Origin: Collinsella aerofaciens
Lineage (GTDB): Bacteria > Actinomycetota > Coriobacteriia > Coriobacteriales > Coriobacteriaceae
Direction: 5' to 3'
Assembly (NCBI RefSeq): GCF_015670745.1
Contig: NZ_JADPCH010000012.1
Location: forward strand, 1 to 64,000
DNA length: 64,000 nt
Shown here piece after piece: positions 59,846-64,000 of this stretch. How positions within the stretch are numbered: the stretch's first letter is position 1; every line of letters starts with the position of its first letter. The notes below the pieces were generated by a model. It was not told the DNA's origin. It was given only the letters and a program-made list of their open reading frames with translations, and did no database searches. The position numbers and the translations under genes are program-made.

Positions 59846-59895
59846 TTTTGTTTGAGAGGCCGAGAATTGGACCGAAAACACGGTCCCGGAATAAC

Positions 59896-59925
59896 AAAAA
59901 AGCTCGCCGGCTAGGCCGACGAGCT
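59896..59925 (-). terminator. Terminator of the initiator tRNA gene
   Basis: On the minus strand an 11-bp stem AGCTCGTCGGC / GCCGGCGAGCT with a three-base loop is followed by UUUUU, ten bases after the tRNA CCA end. Confidence 0.85.
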
Positions 59926-59934
59926 GCAAGTTCT

Positions 59935-60011
59935 TGGTCGCGGGGGTAGGATTTGAACCTACGACCTCCGGGTTATGAGCCCGGCGAGCTACCAGACTGC
60001 TCCACCCCGCA
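59935..60011 (-). tRNA. Initiator tRNA-fMet (anticodon CAT)
   Basis: A 77-nt tRNA with encoded CCA. The anticodon loop CTCATAA is flanked by a stem with three consecutive G-C pairs (GGG:CCC), the hallmark of initiator tRNA. The acceptor end starts with U opposite G72, a weak first pair as expected for initiators. TTCAAATCC forms the T loop. A -10-like TATTAT lies at 60043-60048 upstream. Confidence 0.95.
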
Positions 60012-60207
60012 ATGTCTGGGCGCCTCATGTGCGCAAGAAAGAATAATACGCGGGAGTTCGGTAAACGGCAAGGAAAATCTCGTAGAGCATAATTCCTTCA
60101 TATTTAAACCCCTCAGCCCCTATCACCGTAAACGAATCGCAGCCGAGCGCCGTCGACGGCACGTATACAATGGTGCGCGTCCTTTTATGCCAACACCGGG
60201 AGTAGAC

Positions 60208-60981
60208 ATGCTGCTCGCTATCGATATGGGAAACACGCAGACGGCCATGGGGCTGTTTGACGGAGACGAGCTGGTGCAGTCGTGGCGTATGCCCACCGAC
60301 CGCTCCTATACCGCCGACGAGATCCACGTGCGCCTGATGGGCTTCTTTAAGATGTACGACCTCTCGCTCGGCGCGGTCGACGCGATCGCCTTTGCCGGCG
60401 TGGTGCCGCAGCTCTCGCGCGAGTGGCACGCCGTGGCCGACCGCATTGCCGCGGACGCCATCGTCATCGGGCCGCAGACGGCCGCCGTGACCAAGCTGCG
60501 GGCGGCGCGCCCCCAGGCCGTTGGTGCCGACCGCATCGCCAACGCCGTCGCTGCCGAGACCTTCTACGACGCGCCGGCGATCGTGGTGGACTTTGGCACC
60601 GCAACCAATATCGACGTCATTGATGAGGACGGCTATTACATTGGCGGAGCGATTGCGCCGGGCATCCGTATCTCCATGGACGCGCTTGCTGCCCGTGCCG
60701 CCAAGCTCGCCAGCGTGCCGCTCGAGGCGCCCGAGCACGCCATCGGCCGCGATACCGAGGAGTGCATCAAGGTCGGCGCCGTAACGGGCGCCGCCGCCAT
60801 GGCTGAGGGCCTGGTCGCGCGCATGAAGCGCGAGCTGGGCCGCGAGGATGCCACCGTTATCGCCACGGGCGGTCTCGCCAGCATCGTCGCCGATTCGACC
60901 GATGCCTTCGACGTGGTCGACGGACAGCTCACCATCAAGGGTATCTGCGAAATCTACCGCCGCATGCAGGAGCTGGGATAG
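60208..60981 (+). CDS. coaX: Type III pantothenate kinase
   Basis: A 257-residue ASKHA-fold enzyme that phosphorylates pantothenate, the first step of CoA synthesis. Motifs: DMGNTQTAMGLF (phosphate 1, residues 5-16), GADRIANAVAA (substrate), VVDFGTATNIDVID (phosphate 2) and GGAIAPGI. ATG 60208 has GGGAG five bases upstream and begins at the usual MLLAIDMGNT. CoaX is insensitive to CoA feedback and needs a monovalent cation. Monocistronic. Confidence 0.95.
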   Translation: MLLAIDMGNTQTAMGLFDGDELVQSWRMPTDRSYTADEIHVRLMGFFKMYDLSLGAVDAIAFAGVVPQLSREWHAVADRIAADAIVIGPQTAAVTKLRAARPQAVGADRIANAVAAETFYDAPAIVVDFGTATNIDVIDEDGYYIGGAIAPGIRISMDALAARAAKLASVPLEAPEHAIGRDTEECIKVGAVTGAAAMAEGLVARMKRELGREDATVIATGGLASIVADSTDAFDVVDGQLTIKGICEIYRRMQELG

Positions 60982-61126
60982 AGCAGGAGCTTAAGTCAAG
61001 CACGCCCGATGCCACAGTCCCCGCAAACGTTCGCCAAGCCCATTCCCCAGACAGGCGAAACCCTCCCCGGCACAGGCCGAAGAGGGCTTCGTTGTCATCG
61101 TTATCTTTGAGCGCGAGCGCCCCGCG

Positions 61127-61828
61127 CTACAGCCCGCGAATTCGTACAGCCTCGGGCGGAAACTCCTGCTCGCCGGCATCGGTCTTGATGGTCGCGCGAC
61201 CCCAGATGTCCAGGCCCGCAAACACACCGACCGCAAGCGGCAAACCGTTGGGCGACACCGCCGCGACCTGACGACCCAGCAGTGGCACCATGTCAAAGTA
61301 CTCGCCCAGCACCGGAGCCAGCGGGCCGGCGGCGCCCTGCGGGGTGTTCGCGACGGCAGCCCAGGTATCCACGCGGACCAGCACGGCGGCGGCCAATGCC
61401 TCGATCAGCGCCTCATCTGCCATATCCACGCCAAGCTCACCCAGCGCCGCACGCTCAATATCAACCGTCACCGCGGCAAACATGCCCGCAGCACCGGCAC
61501 CGCCGTTCACGGCAACACGCGCGAGCGACGCCTCAAACGCAGGCGCACCGCACACGATATCGCTCGGCCACTGGATACCCACTTTACCGGCAAGGCCCAA
61601 CCCCGGCGTCGAAGCCGTGCCCACGAGCGCGTCCATCATGCCCATCGCGGCCACAAACGGCAGGCCGTGGAAGGCGTGCATGTTCACATCGGGGCGCACA
61701 ACCAGCGAAAACGTCAGCGAAGCATCGCCCACGCTCCACGCGCACCAGCCCGCGGACACGCCCTCGCGACCCGCGTCACGCGCCGCGTCGAGCTCGGTGC
61801 CAGCGGCAACAGCATTCATCTCGATCAT
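61127..61828 (-). CDS. Biotin/lipoate-ligase-fold protein with eroded active site
   Basis: A 233-residue protein resembling the catalytic and C-terminal parts of biotin-protein ligase: FSLVVRPDV, VGIQWPSDIVC (family KWPNDI), and a C-terminal barrel ending FPPEAVRIRGL. The normal biotin-binding GRGRxGR loop reads GREGVSAGW and the KWPND Lys is Gln, so catalysis is doubtful. No N-terminal DNA-binding domain. Its ATG directly abuts the stop of the FolP-FolK gene (TAGATG), so translation is coupled. It may be a pseudoenzyme or have another substrate. Confidence 0.65.
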   Translation of the reverse strand: MIEMNAVAAGTELDAARDAGREGVSAGWCAWSVGDASLTFSLVVRPDVNMHAFHGLPFVAAMGMMDALVGTASTPGLGLAGKVGIQWPSDIVCGAPAFEASLARVAVNGGAGAAGMFAAVTVDIERAALGELGVDMADEALIEALAAAVLVRVDTWAAVANTPQGAAGPLAPVLGEYFDMVPLLGRQVAAVSPNGLPLAVGVFAGLDIWGRATIKTDAGEQEFPPEAVRIRGL

Positions 61829-63571
61829 CTACATACGCCCCAATTCGCCCACGATATGGCCCACGCGATCCTCGGGCTCCTTGACCTCGACGCCGTTGTA
61901 GCGGAAGAACCGCGCCGGGTCGTGCATCAGATCCTCGAGCGGCACCAGCACAAAGTCACGCTCGCCGATCAGCGGATGCGGCAGGCGCAGCTTTTTGCCG
62001 CCGTGGGTCTCGCCGTCCATCCACAGCAGGTCCAAGTCGATGGTGCGCGGGCCGTTGGCCTTGGCCTTTTTGGAACGGTCGCGGCCCAGCTCGGCCTCGA
62101 TCTTCATGAGCTCGTCGAGCAGCACCAACGGCGCCAGCTCGGTCTTAATCTCGATGACGGCGTTGGCAAACGCGTCCTGGCGCATCTCGTAGGCCGGCTC
62201 GCTCTCGTAGATCTTGGAGGAGTTGGACACGCAGGTGAGCGGAATTTCGGCGATCATGTCGCGCGCGGCGCGGATGTTGTCGCAACGATGCCCCAGGTTG
62301 GAGCCCACGGCCACAAACGCGCGACGCGGCTGCGGCTTGGCGACAGCCCAGTAGCCGTTCAGGAACTGCGCAAAACCCGCGGCGTCGTGCACGCGCACGA
62401 TGTTGGCACCGGCCTGGATGGCGCCCAGGCACACGCCAAACGTAGCGGCATCGCGCTCGGCGGCCTCGGTCACGCCCGAGACGGCGCCCACAAAGCGCTT
62501 GCGCGATACGGCGCACATGAGCGGATAGCCCAGTGACGCCATCTTGGCAGTCTCGCGCTGGATGACGATGTCCTCGTTAGCCGACTTACCAAAGCCCGGG
62601 CCAGGATCGATGCAGATGCGGTCGCGCGACACGCCGGCATGGATGAGCGTGCGGGCCTGGTCGGACAGAAAGCCCATGACGCGGCGCATGATGGGCGCCG
62701 AATCGGGCAGGGTAAAGCGGCGGAGCTGCGAGGTGGGCACATAGGCCTCCTCACGGCGGGCACTGCGGCGCATCATGGCGGCCAGGCGGTCATTGGACTC
62801 CGATGCGGCCTCGGTGGCTGCGGGCGCGGCCTCGGGCGCGGGCGCGACGGTCTCGGCGGCAGCAGCCTGCTCGGCGGCCGGCGTCTCCTGCTCGCTTGCA
62901 GGCTCGGACGTGGGCTCCGGTTCGCCAAACGGCAACGAGGGCTGCACCACGCCGCCCGGAAGCTTGGCCTCCGGCTTAAGCTCGCCCAGCAACTTGCCGC
63001 GACGGCGGCGAGCCGGCTTCTCGGCCTCACGCGCGGCCTCGGCAGCCGCCTCGCGCGCCTTCTCGGCAACAAACGCCGCTGCCGAGGTATCGAGCTGCAC
63101 CGTTGCGTGCGTGCGAGCGGGCGCGGCGACCTCGCCGGCATGCATCACGACGACGCCGCAGGTACTCGTCTTAACAAACTCGACCATCTTGGGATCGGTG
63201 AAGCCCGTCACGTCGTTGACGATCGAGGCGCCGCAGCGCACGGCCGCCTTGGCAACCGCCACATGACGCGTGTCGATCGAGACGATGGCGCCCTCCTTGG
63301 CCAGCGCGCGCACCACGGGCAGCACGCGGCGAGCCTCCTCGTCGGGGTTGACCGGGGTAAAACCAGGGCGTGTGGACTCGCCGCCCACGTCGATGATGTC
63401 GGCGCCGGCGTCGAGCATCGCCAGGCCGTACTCGATGGCGGCATCGGGGTCGAAGTGCTCCCCGCCGTCGCTAAACGAATCGGGCGTCACGTTGAGGACG
63501 CCCATGATGCGCGGACGGTCAAAGCTGAGCTCGTACTTTCCGCACCGCCATGTCTTGCTGTCGTTCGCCAT
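61829..63571 (-). CDS. folP: Dihydropteroate synthase - HPPK fusion (FolP-FolK) with a large insert
   Basis: A 580-residue bifunctional folate enzyme. DHPS begins at IMGVLNVTPDSFSDGG (22-37) with DVGGESTRPG, SIDTRH and IVNDVTGF. It resumes after a 150-residue insert (about 150-300, rich in Ala, Glu, Pro, Arg) with DPGPGFGKS (322-330), SRKRF and RVHD. HPPK covers about 417-580 (FVAVGSNLGHR, GPRTIDLDLLW). DHPS joins DHPPP to p-aminobenzoate; HPPK makes DHPPP. In most bacteria the two are separate or in the opposite order. AGGAGG precedes ATG 63571. Confidence 0.88.
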   Translation of the reverse strand: MANDSKTWRCGKYELSFDRPRIMGVLNVTPDSFSDGGEHFDPDAAIEYGLAMLDAGADIIDVGGESTRPGFTPVNPDEEARRVLPVVRALAKEGAIVSIDTRHVAVAKAAVRCGASIVNDVTGFTDPKMVEFVKTSTCGVVVMHAGEVAAPARTHATVQLDTSAAAFVAEKAREAAAEAAREAEKPARRRRGKLLGELKPEAKLPGGVVQPSLPFGEPEPTSEPASEQETPAAEQAAAAETVAPAPEAAPAATEAASESNDRLAAMMRRSARREEAYVPTSQLRRFTLPDSAPIMRRVMGFLSDQARTLIHAGVSRDRICIDPGPGFGKSANEDIVIQRETAKMASLGYPLMCAVSRKRFVGAVSGVTEAAERDAATFGVCLGAIQAGANIVRVHDAAGFAQFLNGYWAVAKPQPRRAFVAVGSNLGHRCDNIRAARDMIAEIPLTCVSNSSKIYESEPAYEMRQDAFANAVIEIKTELAPLVLLDELMKIEAELGRDRSKKAKANGPRTIDLDLLWMDGETHGGKKLRLPHPLIGERDFVLVPLEDLMHDPARFFRYNGVEVKEPEDRVGHIVGELGRM

Positions 63572-63666
63572 GAACATCCTCCTAAAATGCCCACGCCGCC
63601 GAGCTTGGGGAGCTGGCGGCGGGGTCGCTTTGCACTCAGTCTTTCTATTGTATCCGCGCGCGCGGG

Positions 63667-64000
63667 CTAGAACGCAAACGCGGCCGCGATGTCGCAAGAA
63701 ATCAGCAGGTCGGCATTTGCATCCTGATCGGTGGGAGCAAGGTTGCATATGGCCAGCGTATCGCCGGTAAAGTATCGCGTAAGGCCTGCCGCCGGATACA
63801 CCACGAGCGAGGTCCCGCCCACAATGAGGGCATCGGCCGCGGCGATGGCGGCAACGGCACCGGTCAACACATGCTCGTCGAGTGGCTCTTCGTAGAGCAC
63901 CACATCGGGCTTGATGCGGCCGCCGCACGCGGGGCACGCGGGCACGCCCGCGGCATCCTCGTGCTCGCGCGAGCAAATCCACTCGGCGCTATAGACCGCG
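63667..64000 (-). CDS. Sir2-family NAD-dependent deacylase (3' part only)
   Basis: The C-terminal 110 residues of a sirtuin; the 5' end lies beyond the window. Reading continues without stop to position 64000. Seen are the zinc ligands (CSREHE... and CPACGG), the loop KPDVVLYEEPLDEHV, the NAD-site VGGTSLVVYPAAGL and CNLAPTDQD. Sirtuins remove acyl groups from lysine, using NAD. It lies 95 bp upstream of the folate gene and may be in the same transcript. Confidence 0.85.
   Translation of the reverse strand, partial: AVYSAEWICSREHEDAAGVPACPACGGRIKPDVVLYEEPLDEHVLTGAVAAIAAADALIVGGTSLVVYPAAGLTRYFTGDTLAICNLAPTDQDANADLLISCDIAAAFAF

Overview
The window is high-GC chromosomal DNA (long GC-rich genes, AT-rich only around the Fic gene and a few intergenic regions). 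It looks like a gut Coriobacteriia chromosome, most likely Collinsella or a close relative. This is inferred from the gene set: LuxR-type regulators with a polytopic membrane N-terminus, a six-part Ech-type membrane hydrogenase, an NRAMP-related Mg2+ transporter of the kind described from Eggerthella, and many Old-Yellow-Enzyme/DUF362-type redox proteins. No rRNA or phage genes are present. I could run no database search, so family names come from motifs and composition.

Layout. 0-6 kb: an IS110-family insertion in a repeated structured element, a lipoprotein, EIIA-Glc (crr), a Fic-protein cassette bracketed by two copies of one palindrome, a second copy of the structured element, and pyrE. 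6-9 kb: MgtA-type P-ATPase behind a long leader. 9-16 kb: a membrane LuxR regulator, a DUF4428 / zinc-ribbon / SPFH operon resembling part of the Bacillus pspA-ydjGHI envelope-stress locus, and a lipoprotein. 16-20 kb: a three-gene sensory operon (7TM sensor, histidine kinase, response regulator). 20-26 kb: DUF4867, luxS, nucleoside hydrolase plus ribokinase (nucleoside ribose salvage), and an OatA-like acyltransferase. 26-35 kb: an NRAMP-related transporter coupled to an MgtE channel behind a structured leader, a degenerate polysaccharide deacetylase, PRC-barrel and YtxH proteins, a CNNM/CorC protein and a hemolysin-III protein. Three or four systems here (MgtA, MgtE, NRMT-like, CNNM-like) point to Mg2+ handling. 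35-43 kb: an alpha/beta hydrolase, a DUF362 ferredoxin, and a divergent ABC exporter / two-component locus organised like Bacillus lnrJK-lnrLMN. 44-50 kb: one 2,077-residue LPxTG surface protein with a vWA domain and about ten pilin-type isopeptide domains. 50-56 kb: a complete Ech-type [NiFe] hydrogenase operon with the EchA-like and EchB-like membrane subunits fused. 56-64 kb: an orphan HTH protein, an Old-Yellow-Enzyme-family reductase, an array of alternating 15-bp palindromic repeats, initiator tRNA, coaX, a degenerate biotin-ligase-like gene, a FolP-FolK fusion with a large insert, and the 3' end of a Sir2 deacylase.

The most unusual features are non-coding. The intergenic regions are unusually rich in long, near-perfect inverted repeats. 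Several families keep their geometry and loop/core sequence while the stem sequences differ in compensating ways, which is the signature of structured RNAs or structured mobile repeats. The best cases are (i) the covarying element at 1695-1831 and 5138-5273, (ii) the array at 59549-59845, where eight 15-bp repeats alternate in orientation every 40-41 bp, and (iii) the large hairpins with a conserved core near 36.6, 43.5, 43.8 and 50.5 kb, two of which bracket the giant adhesin gene.
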